Source of the DNA: Streptomyces clavuligerus
GTDB taxonomy: Bacteria; Actinomycetota; Actinomycetes; Streptomycetales; Streptomycetaceae
NCBI RefSeq assembly: GCF_005519465.1
Contig: NZ_CP027859.1
Span: 744,001 to 808,000 of the forward strand
Length of the DNA stretch: 64,000 nucleotides
Direction of reading: 5' to 3'
Shown: positions 34,164-42,279 of the stretch, piece after piece
How positions within the stretch are numbered: position 1 is the stretch's first letter
Layout of the letters: each line of letters opens with the position of its first letter
The notes under the pieces: model-generated
The model's database searches: none
Seen by the model: only the letters and a program-made list of their open reading frames with translations
Told to the model about the DNA's origin: nothing
Translations under genes and position numbers: made by a program

Positions 34164-35624
34164 CTATCGGGCGGGCTCGGCGGGCTGGTGCCCGTCGAAG
34201 CCCGAGTCGGCACCGGGGTCGGGGCCGGGGCCTGAGCCAGGGTCGGGGTCGGGGTCGGGGTCGGTCAGCCGGTGGACGGTCAGCCGTATTCCGGCCAGGG
34301 ACAGTGTGGCCAGGGCGGTGGGCCGCGAGCGGCTGCCGGGGGCGTGGCGGAAGCGGTAACGGGTGAGCGCCGACGCCAGGAACAGCGCGATCTCGTTCAT
34401 GGCCAGGGTGTCGCCGACGCATTTGCGACGGCCGGTCGAGAACGGGATGAGGGCCTGCCGCTGTGCCCTGCCCGCCCGTTCGGGCAGCCAGCGGTCGGGG
34501 TCGAAGGAGGCGGGCCGGGGGAAGACCTCGGGGTCGCGGTGGAGGCAGTAGGGGCTGAAGACCACGTCGACCCCGGCGGGTATCCGGTGTCCGCCGAGTT
34601 CGACCGGGGCGGTGGTGACCCGGCTGACCAGCCAGACGGACGGGTACAGCCGCAGGGTCTCGGTGACGACCCGGCCGAGCAGCGGCAGCCGGGGCAGATC
34701 CTCGGCCACGGGGTCCCGGCCGCCGAGGACGTCGGCGAGTTCGGCGCGCAGCCGGTGCTGCACGTCCTGGTCGGTGGCGAGGAGGTGCAGGGCCGAGGCG
34801 ACCGAGGAGGCGGAGGTCTCCACTCCGGCGCCGATCAAGGTGAAGACCTGGTCCACGAGGTCGGTCTCGGTGAAGGCGGGCGTGCCGTCGGGCCCCGTGG
34901 CGGCCATGAGCCGGGACAGCACCTCGTTCCCGTCCGCTCCGGTGGCCCGGTGGGCGGCGATGGCCCCGGCGAGTGCCGTGCGGATGAGTTCCCTGCCCCT
35001 GTCGACACGGCGGAGCGCGGGCAGCGGCAGCCGGTGCAGGGAGGGCGGGAGCACCATCCGGATGAAGCCGTCCTTTTCGAGCTGTGGAAAGGTCCGGACG
35101 GAGTCGGTGACGGCCTGGGCGAAATCCGCGTCACGGAAGAGTGTGCCGAGGACGGTGAGGGTGGCGAGTTTCATCGCCTCCTCGCTCACGTCCAGGGTCT
35201 GTCCGTCGTGCCAGTCGTCCACGACCCGGCGTCCGGCGTCGGCGACGACCGGCCCGTACGAGGAGATCGCGGTGGGGTGGAACGCGGGCTGCACCAGGGG
35301 CCGCTGCACCCGATGATCTGCGTTATTGCAGGTGGCCAGGCCGTTTCCGGCCATGTAGCGGATGAAGTCGAAGAACGGGCCGCCCTTGTCGTAGGGGTGC
35401 GGGTCGGTGACGAGAATCCGGTGCACCAGTTCACGCCGGGTGACCAGGACGATCGGGCGTCGGCCGAGCAGCAGCCGGAGTACCCCGGGGCCGGTGCCGG
35501 GGCGGTGCAGGCGCAGCAGCAGCCGCAGCGGATCGCGGTAGAGGCCCAGGCCGTGGCCCACGAGGGGGAGGGCGCCCGGGGCGGCGGGCGGCGGGTGCCC
35601 AAGGGCGGCGACGGTGGAGGTCAT
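34164..35624 (-). CDS. Cytochrome P450 (CYP183/CYP4-like type)
   Basis: 486 residues. I-helix GAGVETSASS (about 272), ExxR in VTETLRLYPS (about 335), and haem site FSTGRRKCVGDTL (Cys about 416). The layout resembles pentalenene-oxygenase-type P450s rather than the CYP105 type, so a terpene or fatty chain is a reasonable substrate. The tail of about 40 residues is DPDPDPGSGPG low complexity. ATG 35624 has GGGGAGG upstream. It lies near a polyprenyl synthetase homologue, which makes a prenyl-derived substrate attractive, but the HAD gene and a terminator lie between them. Confidence 0.9.
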   Translation of the reverse strand: MTSTVAALGHPPPAAPGALPLVGHGLGLYRDPLRLLLRLHRPGTGPGVLRLLLGRRPIVLVTRRELVHRILVTDPHPYDKGGPFFDFIRYMAGNGLATCNNADHRVQRPLVQPAFHPTAISSYGPVVADAGRRVVDDWHDGQTLDVSEEAMKLATLTVLGTLFRDADFAQAVTDSVRTFPQLEKDGFIRMVLPPSLHRLPLPALRRVDRGRELIRTALAGAIAAHRATGADGNEVLSRLMAATGPDGTPAFTETDLVDQVFTLIGAGVETSASSVASALHLLATDQDVQHRLRAELADVLGGRDPVAEDLPRLPLLGRVVTETLRLYPSVWLVSRVTTAPVELGGHRIPAGVDVVFSPYCLHRDPEVFPRPASFDPDRWLPERAGRAQRQALIPFSTGRRKCVGDTLAMNEIALFLASALTRYRFRHAPGSRSRPTALATLSLAGIRLTVHRLTDPDPDPDPGSGPGPDPGADSGFDGHQPAEPAR

Positions 35625-35654
35625 CGCGCGCCTCCCCTGGACGTTCCGACCCGG

Positions 35655-35770
35655 ATGACGCTCCGGTTCTTCGTCCCCTCCGGCCTCACCGTCCTCTCCG
35701 TCCTCTCTGTCCTCGCCGTCCTCTCTGTCCTCTTCGCCTTTTTCATCTTCTTCATCTTCTTCATCGGCAC
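35655..35770. repeat. Pyrimidine-rich microrepeat (GTCCTCTCC / TTCATCTTC)
   Basis: Six to seven degenerate 9-12-bp GTCCTCTCC/GTCCTCGCC units run into four CATCTTCTT units, in the spacer upstream of the P450 and HAD starts. The rest of 35625-35975 shows no gene. Confidence 0.65.
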
Positions 35771-35975
35771 GCACCTCACTCCCTTCGGGAGCACCTTCGG
35801 AAACACGGGGATCTCGTTTCCCAGAGTGGGCCAGACCGGCGGATGCCGACAGGGCGCTCGCGGGCGCATCAGGGCGCACGCCCACCCGGGCGGGGCCCGG
35901 CCGGGTGCGGGCTTCACCGTGTGCGAGGCGGGCGGGTAGCGTCGGGAGGACCGCGCGAGAAGGGAACCGCCGCCG

Positions 35976-36674
35976 ATGCCGCATCCGTCCCGTTCCGACA
36001 ACTCCCACGGCTCCACTGGCTCCCACGGTCCCGCCCTGCGGGCGCTCATCCTCGACTTCGTCGGAGTTCTCACGGCCGAGCCGGGCCCCACCATCCGCGC
36101 CTGGTGCACGGCGCAGGGGCTCGACCCGGGAGCCTGGGGCAGGACCCTCCAGGACGACCCCGAGGGCCGGTCCCTGTACACGGAGCTGGAGCTGGGGCGG
36201 ATGGGCCAGGCGGAGTGGAACGCCCGGACGGCACCGCTGCTCGGCCCCGGCGTGGACCCGGTGAACCTGATGGGCCGCGCCTGGGAGGCGGTCCCGACGG
36301 CCCGGCGGATGGCCGCCCTCGCCCGCACCGCCCGCGCGTCGGGCCTGCGGCTCGCGCTGCTGTCGAACTCGTTCGGACTCGATCCGCACAACCCGTACAC
36401 ACACGCCGGTATCTGGGACCTGTTTGACGTCCATGTGATCTCCGAGGCGGTCGGCCTGGCCAAGCCCGACCCGGCGATCTACCACCACACCCTGGACCTG
36501 CTGGACCTCCCCCCCGAAGCCTGCGTCTTCGCCGACGACCACGCCCCCAACCTCGCCCCGGCCGCCGCCCTCGGCATCACCACGGTCCACGTCACCGACG
36601 AACAAACCGCCGTCGCCCGCCTGTCCTCGCTCCTCGGCCTCATACCGCCACGCCCGCTCGCCGCCCACGACTGA
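35976..36674 (+). CDS. HAD-superfamily hydrolase-like protein
   Basis: 232 residues. HAD motif I reads LDFVGVLT (nucleophile Asp, about residue 29), but the second Asp of DxD is replaced by Val, as in some HAD-IA members with weak or altered catalysis. Motif II LLSNSF (about 129), the Lys in GLAKPDP (about 165) and motif III FADDHAPN (about 193) are normal. Such proteins are phosphatases or haloacid dehalogenases. It stands alone and is convergent with the methyltransferase-like gene. Confidence 0.85.
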   Translation: MPHPSRSDNSHGSTGSHGPALRALILDFVGVLTAEPGPTIRAWCTAQGLDPGAWGRTLQDDPEGRSLYTELELGRMGQAEWNARTAPLLGPGVDPVNLMGRAWEAVPTARRMAALARTARASGLRLALLSNSFGLDPHNPYTHAGIWDLFDVHVISEAVGLAKPDPAIYHHTLDLLDLPPEACVFADDHAPNLAPAAALGITTVHVTDEQTAVARLSSLLGLIPPRPLAAHD

Positions 36675-36734
36675 TCGATCACCTCAGGGCGACGCGCCAC
36701 GAACGTCTGTGGCGGGGTGCCCGGCGTCACAGGA

Positions 36735-36797
36735 CGGTGTTCGGTGAACGGGATCGGAGAACGGGAAACGGGATCGGGAAACGGGAAACGGGAAACG
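36735..36797. repeat. AACGGGA(T/A)CGG microrepeat
   Basis: GAACGGGATCGGAGAACGGGAAACGGGATCGGGAAACGGGAAACGGGAAACGG: seven units of about 7 bp just after the HAD gene, before the terminator hairpin. Confidence 0.75.
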
Positions 36798-36802
36798 GAC
36801 AC

Positions 36803-36846
36803 GACCGGTCCTCCGGCGGGTTCGGGAACCCCTCGGAGGACCGGTC
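36803..36846. terminator. Strong bidirectional hairpin
   Basis: GACCGGTCCTCCG pairs with CGGAGGACCGGTC, 13 bp, and GGGTTCGGGAACCC inside can extend the fold. It separates the convergent HAD and DUF2332-type genes. Confidence 0.85.
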
Positions 36847-36882
36847 GGTGAGGTGCGGCGGTCCGGTGTCAGTTGTCAGTTG

Positions 36883-37863
36883 TCAGTAGAGGGTGAGGCG
36901 CAGGTGGACCGGCCCGGACCAGGCTTCCGGTTCCAGGGCGATGCGGGCCGCCCGGTGGCCGTTCTCGGCGTACCCGCTCAGGACCTGGTCCACGCGGATG
37001 CGTTCGACCGGGGGCAGATAGTGCCAGACCAGGCTGTGCCACACGACGGTGAGGACGTCCGGGTCCACGGGGCGGGCCAGTTCCTCGCGGAGCCAGTCGG
37101 CCGCAGGGGCGCGGTCCACCCGGGGCCGTTCCGCTGCCGCGACCTCCAGGGCCGCTTCCAGCAGCGTCAGGTCCTCGGTGTGCTCGGGCGGGAGGAAGGA
37201 GCGCAGGACGGCGGTGTCGACGGGGTCGGCGGGGTCACGGGGTGCCAGGTCGCAGCCGGCGCGTTCGACGATCTCGTACGCGCCGGGCCGGGAGCGGGGG
37301 CCCGCCGGGAGGCGGACCGGGGAGGAGGCCGGGCCCCACTCCCCCGCCGGGCCGTACCAGCGGTAGTGGTCGGGGAGCAGGCCGAGCCCGGCGCACGCGC
37401 CCAGTTCCAGCAGGCGCACCCGGCCGCCGCCGAGGAGGCAGAGACCGTCCTGGAGCACGGCGGCGCGCTGCGGCTGGTGCTGCTGGACGGGTTCCCGCAG
37501 CGCGGCCTCGATCACGGCGGGGTGGCGCAGGAGGACGTCCCGCGCGGCGCTCCAGAGGCCGTCGGCCGAGGGGGGCGTGCCGGGTGAGCGGAGGGCGGCG
37601 CGGAACCGGGCGGCCAGCTCCGGGGCGCTGCCGTCCACCATCAACCGGTGCAGTCCGGCCAGGGCGCGCAGACCGAAGAGGGGCTGTGTGCGCTCGGGGT
37701 GGCCCAGCAGGGTCCGGCCCACCGCGCCGCCGTCCCGGATGTCCCGGGCGAGTCCCGCGAGGAGCGCGGCGGACGCGGGCGCGGTGGGGCCGAGGGCGGT
37801 GGCGAAGGCGCCGAGTTCACCGATGAGGCGGGGGGCGTCCCCCGGGGTGGCGGTGCGGGTCAC
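36883..37863 (-). CDS. DUF2332-family, methyltransferase-like protein
   Basis: 326 residues from GTG 37863, which overlaps the stop of the polyprenyl synthetase gene (GTGA), so the two are translationally coupled. An all-helical N-terminal half is followed by LLELGACAGLGLL (about residue 178), which looks like a Rossmann SAM-binding motif I, then VVWHSLVWHYLPP near 270 in the place of a catalytic strand. The family is uncharacterised to my knowledge. Its coupling to a prenyl enzyme and closeness to peptides ending in Cys suggest methylation of a prenylated C-terminus (inference). Confidence 0.75.
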   Translation of the reverse strand: MTRTATPGDAPRLIGELGAFATALGPTAPASAALLAGLARDIRDGGAVGRTLLGHPERTQPLFGLRALAGLHRLMVDGSAPELAARFRAALRSPGTPPSADGLWSAARDVLLRHPAVIEAALREPVQQHQPQRAAVLQDGLCLLGGGRVRLLELGACAGLGLLPDHYRWYGPAGEWGPASSPVRLPAGPRSRPGAYEIVERAGCDLAPRDPADPVDTAVLRSFLPPEHTEDLTLLEAALEVAAAERPRVDRAPAADWLREELARPVDPDVLTVVWHSLVWHYLPPVERIRVDQVLSGYAENGHRAARIALEPEAWSGPVHLRLTLY

Positions 37864-38897
37864 TCGGAGCCTGCCCCGGCCGGTTCGGGCATCCCCAGCA
37901 GGGCGGACTGGTCGATCCTGTTGCCGATGGCGTCGCGGTACGGGGAGGCGTCGGCGAGGTGGTCGAGCAGGTTGCGGGCGCGGGAGTGCAGGGCGCCGAC
38001 CCGGCGGCGGTAGCCGTCGACGACGGGCGGGCAGTGCAGCAGGGCGCGCAGTTCGGCCCGTGCGGTCAGGTCGGCGCGGGCGGCCGTACGAAGGGTGTGC
38101 ATGCGGTTCCGTTCGCGGGGGTCGGCGCTCGCCAGGGCGTGGGCGAGCAGCAGGGTGGGGGTGCCGTTGGCGAGGTCCTCGTCGGTCTCGGGGGTGACGT
38201 CGGCGTTGTCGTTGTGGACCTGCCGCAGGACGCCGAGGAGTTGGCCGAGTACGGTCCACGCCTCCAGGGCGCGGGGGTCGGTGACGGCGGCGCGCGCGGC
38301 CATACGGGCGTCCCTGCCGTATCCGGCGCCGGTCTTGCCGGTGTAGGCGCGCATCACCCGTTCCCAGGTCAGCGCCTCGCTGTCGCGTGCGGTGTCGTCG
38401 AGTTGTCCGGCGCCCGCGGCGACGGTGCTCCAGCCGAGGTCACGCCGCCAGCCGCGGGCGAGTTCCGCGGGGACGCCGGGTCCTTCGACGGCCGCCTCGG
38501 GCAGGACGCCCAGGCACAGGACGCCGCCGATGAGGAGTTCATGGGCGCTGCCGTGGTCGCCCGGGGCGGCGTCGACGAGGTCGTCCAGGGCTTCGGTGCC
38601 CGCGAACCACAGGGTGGAGGCCACGGCGACCGGGACGGCGGGGGCGGGGTTCCCGCTGATGGCGCCCAGGACGGCGAGGGCGAACAGGCGGTTGGACAGG
38701 GGGCCCTGCTGCTGGAGCGCGGTGGTGACGATGGCGCGGACGGGGTCGTGGAGCCTGCTTCCGGGCGGGCAGGCGCGGTCGATCACGGCGAGGGTGTCCT
38801 CTCGCACCTGCTGGTCCCAGGGGATCAGAACCCCCCAGGGATGCCCGTTGAGAGAGTCCGGGACCGTGTTCGTCACGGGGGATTCGATGCCGCTCAC
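37860..38897 (-). CDS. Polyprenyl synthetase-family protein
   Basis: 345 residues from GTG 38897, behind AAAGGGG with a 6-nt gap; the ATG at 38918 would encode this ribosome site as protein and is less likely. The class I isoprenoid fold is marked by EALDDLVD (first aspartate-rich motif, residues 105-109) and DNADVTPETDEDLANGTPTL (second region, about 213-232). The second motif is weaker than in chain-elongating enzymes, as in ComQ-type peptide prenyltransferases. The product could be free GPP/FPP or direct prenylation of a peptide. Divergent from six peptide genes ending in Cys and coupled to a methyltransferase-like gene. Confidence 0.82.
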   Translation of the reverse strand: MSGIESPVTNTVPDSLNGHPWGVLIPWDQQVREDTLAVIDRACPPGSRLHDPVRAIVTTALQQQGPLSNRLFALAVLGAISGNPAPAVPVAVASTLWFAGTEALDDLVDAAPGDHGSAHELLIGGVLCLGVLPEAAVEGPGVPAELARGWRRDLGWSTVAAGAGQLDDTARDSEALTWERVMRAYTGKTGAGYGRDARMAARAAVTDPRALEAWTVLGQLLGVLRQVHNDNADVTPETDEDLANGTPTLLLAHALASADPRERNRMHTLRTAARADLTARAELRALLHCPPVVDGYRRRVGALHSRARNLLDHLADASPYRDAIGNRIDQSALLGMPEPAGAGSE

Positions 38898-39040
38898 AGC
38901 TTTCCCCTTTCTGTTCATCCGGAATTAACCTTGCTGCCACCCGGGCGGCTTGCGGAGCGCCGCTTTCCGAATTTTCCGCGGGGCCCGTTGGCACGCCCTC
39001 TTAACGCGGCGGACAAAGCGCGGCACTCACACCTTTCAGC

Positions 39041-39054
39041 GTGACGTAAGTCAC
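39041..39054. promoter_or_regulatory. Crp-like site 1, GTGACGTAAGTCAC
   Basis: Dyad GTGAC-GTAA-GTCAC, matching the Streptomyces Crp consensus GTG-N6-GNCAC exactly. It lies 143 bp before the prenyl gene start. Confidence 0.6.
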
Positions 39055-39137
39055 CGCAAAGAAAGGGTCGAATCCCTGACACTCGCTCCACCAGCACGTA
39101 CAGCCGAGCGAGCGGACGGCCGACCGCTCAGATCGAC

Positions 39138-39153
39138 TGTGACCCAGGTCACA
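39138..39153. promoter_or_regulatory. Crp-like site 2, TGTGACCCAGGTCACA
   Basis: Perfect dyad TGTGACC-CA-GGTCACA that fits both TGTGA-N6-TCACA and GTG-N6-GNCAC. It lies 177 bp before the first peptide gene and 98 bp from site 1. Confidence 0.65.
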
Positions 39154-39330
39154 TGAGAGGGATTGAGAAGGCGGCCCGCCGCTCCCGTTATTCAGGTCGA
39201 AGGCACCGGGAAGGACCCGCACCGGCAGGACCGGATAACCGGGTGACCGCCTTCAGAGCTTTACGGGAAATCGCTTCATCCAGCAGCCCCGTCGGCTCCC
39301 CGTATCCATTCGATGTGAAAGGGAAATGCC

Positions 39331-39456
39331 ATGCGTGACATCGACACCGCACTGACGGCCGCGCTCTCCGCCCTCTCCGGCGACACCGCCGAGAGCCCCC
39401 TCACCCTCCCCGACGACATCGACGTGCTCGAACTCCGCCCGCAGAACAACTGCTGA
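39331..39456 (+). CDS. Cys-terminal precursor peptide 1
   Basis: 41 residues, ATG after AAAGGGAAATGCC. The leader-like part (1-28) begins MRDIDTAL, contains ALSGDTAESPLTLPD and is nearly identical across the six genes. The last 13 residues differ between copies, here ending in RPQNNC. The stop follows the Cys directly. A conserved leader with a variable short tail and fixed terminal residue is the classic shape of a modified-peptide precursor. Likely matured by the divergent prenyl and methyltransferase-like enzymes (inference). Confidence 0.85.
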   Translation: MRDIDTALTAALSALSGDTAESPLTLPDDIDVLELRPQNNC

Positions 39457-39509
39457 CAGCAGAACGCGTCCAGAAGAAACCCACCCGACACAACGGAAGG
39501 CCCACTCCC

Positions 39510-39635
39510 ATGCGTGACATCGACCCCGCCCTCGCCGACGCCGTCGCCGCCCTCTCCGGCGACACCACCGAAAGCCCCCTCACCCTCCCCGACACCATGG
39601 ACGTCCTCGAAGGCAACCCGACCAACGGCTGCTGA
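39510..39635 (+). CDS. Cys-terminal precursor peptide 2
   Basis: 41 residues, ATG 39510 behind ACGGAAGG. Same leader (MRDIDPAL... ALSGDTTESPLTLPD) and a tail DVLEGNPTNGC. Differs from peptide 3 at only two residues (Thr/Ala20 and Gly/His40), so the two are a recent duplication. Confidence 0.85.
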   Translation: MRDIDPALADAVAALSGDTTESPLTLPDTMDVLEGNPTNGC

Positions 39636-39707
39636 ACCCCCGAGCGCACCGCGCGTTCACCACTCGCACACCGCACATCTCACAGACCCACCTCGAAGGG
39701 AACCTCC

Positions 39708-39833
39708 ATGCGTGACATCGACCCCGCCCTCGCCGACGCCGTCGCCGCCCTCTCCGGCGACACCGCCGAAAGCCCCCTCACCCTCCCCGACACCATGGAC
39801 GTCCTCGAAGGCAACCCGACCAACCACTGCTGA
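39708..39833 (+). CDS. Cys-terminal precursor peptide 3
   Basis: 41 residues, ATG 39708 behind GAAGGGAACCTCC. Leader as in peptide 2; tail DVLEGNPTNHC. The DNA from the start to the stop is almost identical to copy 2, but the spacer before it is unrelated, so duplication was followed by spacer divergence. Confidence 0.85.
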   Translation: MRDIDPALADAVAALSGDTAESPLTLPDTMDVLEGNPTNHC

Positions 39834-39866
39834 CAGCAGGTCGGCACAGCACGAAAGGCACCATCC

Positions 39867-39989
39867 ATGCGTAACGCCGAATCCGCCCTGAGGGCCGCCC
39901 GCGCCGCCCTGTCCGGGGACGGCGTCGAAAGCCCGCTGACACTGCCCGAAGGACCCGTCACCGGACTGAAGCCGACCCATCAGTGCTGA
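39867..39989 (+). CDS. Cys-terminal precursor peptide 4
   Basis: 40 residues, ATG 39867 behind GAAAGGCACC. The most diverged leader start (MRNAESALRAAR) but ALSGDGVESPLTLPE is kept. The tail GPVTGLKPTHQC is different from the others except for the terminal Cys. Divergence of everything but the ESPLTLP block and Cys supports both as the functional parts. Confidence 0.82.
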   Translation: MRNAESALRAARAALSGDGVESPLTLPEGPVTGLKPTHQC

Positions 39990-40007
39990 CACGAAAGGAG
40001 TTATCCG

Positions 40008-40133
40008 GTGCGTGACATCGACACCGCGCTGACCGCCGCCCGCGCCGCCCTCTCGGGCGACAGCGGCGAAAGCCCTCTCACCCTCCCCGACGACATTCTC
40101 GAATGGAAGGGAAATCCCGGTGGCAGTTGCTGA
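40008..40133 (+). CDS. Cys-terminal precursor peptide 5
   Basis: 41 residues from GTG 40008 with an ideal AAAGGAG 6 nt before. MRDIDTALTAARAALSGD, then ESPLTLPDD and tail ILEWKGNPGGSC. It has the only Trp in the set. Its end overlaps the start of copy 6 by 14 bp in another frame. Confidence 0.85.
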   Translation: MRDIDTALTAARAALSGDSGESPLTLPDDILEWKGNPGGSC

Positions 40134-40284
40134 GCGCGAAGCCCTCTCCCTGTATGACGTCGAACCCGTTCTGACCGACGCGCTCTCCGCCCTCTTGGGC
40201 GAGGCCGCCGAAAGCCCCCTCGCTGTTCCGGAGGGCGCCGAGGTCCTGGACCTGCGGCAGGAAGTCAGCCCACCTGGCTGCTGA
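40120..40284 (+). CDS. Cys-terminal precursor peptide 6
   Basis: 54 residues from GTG 40120 with AAGGGA inside copy 5. A longer N-terminus (MAVAEREALSLYDVEPV) precedes TDALSALLGEAAESPLAVPE, the degenerate leader, and the tail VSPPGC ends in Cys. The start is less sure than in the other five; no in-frame ATG exists. The 14-bp overlap with copy 5 implies coupling. Confidence 0.72.
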   Translation: MAVAEREALSLYDVEPVLTDALSALLGEAAESPLAVPEGAEVLDLRQEVSPPGC

Positions 40285-40424
40285 CACAGCAGTGGGCACA
40301 CAGCGCGCGCCCCGTCCGGCACCGTCTCCCGCGATCGAAGGAGACAGGTACTGGGCGGGGCGCGCTGTCGTGCCGTACGCCATGGACACCCGGTGCGGCC
40401 CGGTGCGCCCGCGCCGACGGTCGG

Positions 40425-40967
40425 TCAGGTGTCGTCCCCGGGGCCGGACGGCAGCATCCCCGACGCACGGGCGATGCCCTCCACCTCCCGCCGGTCCTCG
40501 CCGCGCCTGCGCTCCTGCGCGTCGATCCGGTCGCGCAGCGCGCGCAGCCGCTCCGCGTCCGCCGCCACCTCGGGCGGCACCAGCGACATCGCCCCCTTGG
40601 CGTGCTCGCCGTCACCGAGCTGGACGACGACATGCCCGGCACGGCCCTCCGGCCCTGACCCCCCGCTGAGCAGTCCCATGAGATGCAGCAGCTCCTGCTG
40701 GACCTCCGGGGTGAACAGCTCCTTCTCCTCGTCGTCCATCGTCAGCTCCGCGGCACCGCCGCCGTGCGTGACCCACAGCCGGATGATCTCCATGAGCAGT
40801 CCGAACTGGGCGCTGGGCAGCCGGGCCCGCAGCGCTTCCACATACAGCCGGTAGCGCAGCCGTATGACTTCCTGCCCACCGCGTTCGCCCTGACCGCCTC
40901 GCTCGGGCTGCCCCCCGCCTCGCTCGGCCTGCCCGCCTCGCTCGGGCTGCTCGTCCGGGTCCGCCAT
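40425..40967 (-). CDS. Hypothetical protein with ERGGQ repeats
   Basis: 180 residues, ATG 40967 behind GGGAGGAACC. Residues 8-31 are four ERGGQ-like units. The rest is helical: RLRYRLYVEALRARLP, then EIIRLWVTHGGGAAELTMDDEEKELF and a charged C-terminal helix (DAERLRALRDRIDAQERRRGEDRREVE) likely to form a coiled coil. No enzymatic motif. It faces the peptide genes and is divergent from the kinase-like gene. Unknown function. Confidence 0.62.
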   Translation of the reverse strand: MADPDEQPERGGQAERGGGQPERGGQGERGGQEVIRLRYRLYVEALRARLPSAQFGLLMEIIRLWVTHGGGAAELTMDDEEKELFTPEVQQELLHLMGLLSGGSGPEGRAGHVVVQLGDGEHAKGAMSLVPPEVAADAERLRALRDRIDAQERRRGEDRREVEGIARASGMLPSGPGDDT

Positions 40968-41217
40968 GACGGTTCCTCCCCTCCGACGCGCTCCGACGGT
41001 ACAGCAGGCCGTACGCCACGGATATGGCTTCAACGGCATCGGTCCACGGCGTCCAGCCAGGGGGAATCGCTTCTTCCCCACCCCCAACAGACGCACAGGA
41101 ATTCCCCATACGCATGCCCGATATAAGACACCCTGCCGACCGTTCGGGGACGCCCCCGCCGCCGAGCCCCCGGAAAAACGATCGCGCGGGGCGAACCGGG
41201 GTTGGCAGGCTGCCCCC

Positions 41218-41757
41218 ATGGAATCGAAGCACACAGAAGTACTGCTCATCGGGGGCCGCGCCGGAGTCGGGAAGACGACGGTGGGGTGGGAGGTGTCGGC
41301 GCTGCTGCGGGCGGGCAATGTGGCGCACGCCGTGATCGACGGTGACTTCATGGGGCAGGTCCATCCGGCTCCGGAGGGAGATCCGCACCGGGCGGAGATC
41401 ACCGAGTGCAATCTGACCGCGGTGTGGGCGAACTTCGCCCGGCGCGGCTGTCGGCGGCTGATCTATACGAACACCGTGAGCGTGCTGCCCGAGGCGACGG
41501 GGATGTTCCGGCGGGCCATGGGAGCGGAGACGCGCATCGTCAGGGTGCTGCTCACCGCCTCGGACGCGACCACCCGCGACCGGCTCGAACGCCGGGAGAC
41601 CGGGTCCGGGCTGGCGGAGGAGATCGACAACAGCATCCGCAAAGCGCGGCTCCTGGACGAACAGGTCTCCCCCGGGACCACGCGGGTGGTGACGGACGGG
41701 CGCGCGGTCGGGGAGATCGCGCGCGAGGTGGTGGCCACGACCGGCTGGATGCGGTGA
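41218..41757 (+). CDS. P-loop kinase-like AAA ATPase
   Basis: 179 residues. Walker A GGRAGVGKTT (residues 12-21), a substrate-like AHAVIDGDFMG (about 40), and an Arg-rich lid RDRLERRETGSG (about 125) point to a small nucleoside/shikimate-kinase-like phosphotransferase. Similar short ATPases are common in Streptomyces with no known substrate. ATG 41218 has only GGCAGG as a ribosome site. No operon partner. Confidence 0.8.
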   Translation: MESKHTEVLLIGGRAGVGKTTVGWEVSALLRAGNVAHAVIDGDFMGQVHPAPEGDPHRAEITECNLTAVWANFARRGCRRLIYTNTVSVLPEATGMFRRAMGAETRIVRVLLTASDATTRDRLERRETGSGLAEEIDNSIRKARLLDEQVSPGTTRVVTDGRAVGEIAREVVATTGWMR

Positions 41758-41919
41758 CGGTCCGGACGGGCCGTCACCGCATCGCCTGAGCGGATACCGG
41801 CCGCCGTCCGGCCTTGTCCCCGCCGCCCGGCTCAGATACGGCCCGCCACGCTGTCGAAGAAGCGGACGACACCGGGCAGCGCCAGGCAGAGCCGGGGAAA
41901 GCCGGCAAAGCCCGGGAAC

Positions 41920-42279
41920 TCAGCCGCCCAGCAGCTCCATGATGAGCCGCACCGTCTCCAGGACCGGCACACCGAGCATCCCGGCCGTCGCCGCGACCCC
42001 GGTGATGGCCATCAGGGCACGGTGGCGCTCCTGGGGCTCGATCGCGGGGTCCGCCGTCAGGGCCGGAAGGGCCTCGTCGATCGAGTGGGCGGACAGCGGC
42101 GGAACGTTGGCGCGCAGCTCCCGCAACAGCGTCAGCAACTCCCGTATCGCCTCCTCCAGCGCGGGCGACGCGGCCTGGGTGCCGACCGGGCCCGACTGGT
42201 GGTTGACCATGCCCGTGTTGTTCTCGCCGCCGTGCATGTTGACGGTGTTGCCGAAGTAGTAGTTGCTCCCACTGCTCAT
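41920..42279 (-). CDS. Small protein with N-terminal NYYFGN...NMHGG motif
   Basis: 119 residues. Starts at ATG 42279, which overlaps the stop of the upstream gene (ATGA). Residues 4-28 contain NYYFGNTVNMHGGENNTGMV, a near copy of the C-terminal motif of the upstream protein. The rest is helical (about 38-119), without catalytic motifs. The Asn/Gly motif may be a self-assembly or pairing signal, see findings. Function unknown. Confidence 0.7.
   Translation of the reverse strand: MSSGSNYYFGNTVNMHGGENNTGMVNHQSGPVGTQAASPALEEAIRELLTLLRELRANVPPLSAHSIDEALPALTADPAIEPQERHRALMAITGVAATAGMLGVPVLETVRLIMELLGG

Larger units (their letters stand above)
38898..39330. other. Divergent control region of the Cys-peptide locus
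   Basis: 433 bp between the prenyl gene and the first peptide gene. It is lower in GC than its surroundings and contains two Crp-like dyads (39041 and 39138). A TTATTCAGG / GGATAACC region near 39188-39240 may hold the plus-strand promoter. No other gene seen. Confidence 0.65.

Noticed and set aside
39331..40284. Lanthipeptide precursors
   Set aside because: No LanB, LanC, LanM or LanKC gene in the window, and the variable tails lack the Ser/Thr plus internal Cys pattern; only the final Cys is fixed.
39331..40284. PEARL-type (pearlin) scaffold peptides
   Set aside because: These need a LanB-like amino acid ligase adding residues to the C-terminus; none is nearby.
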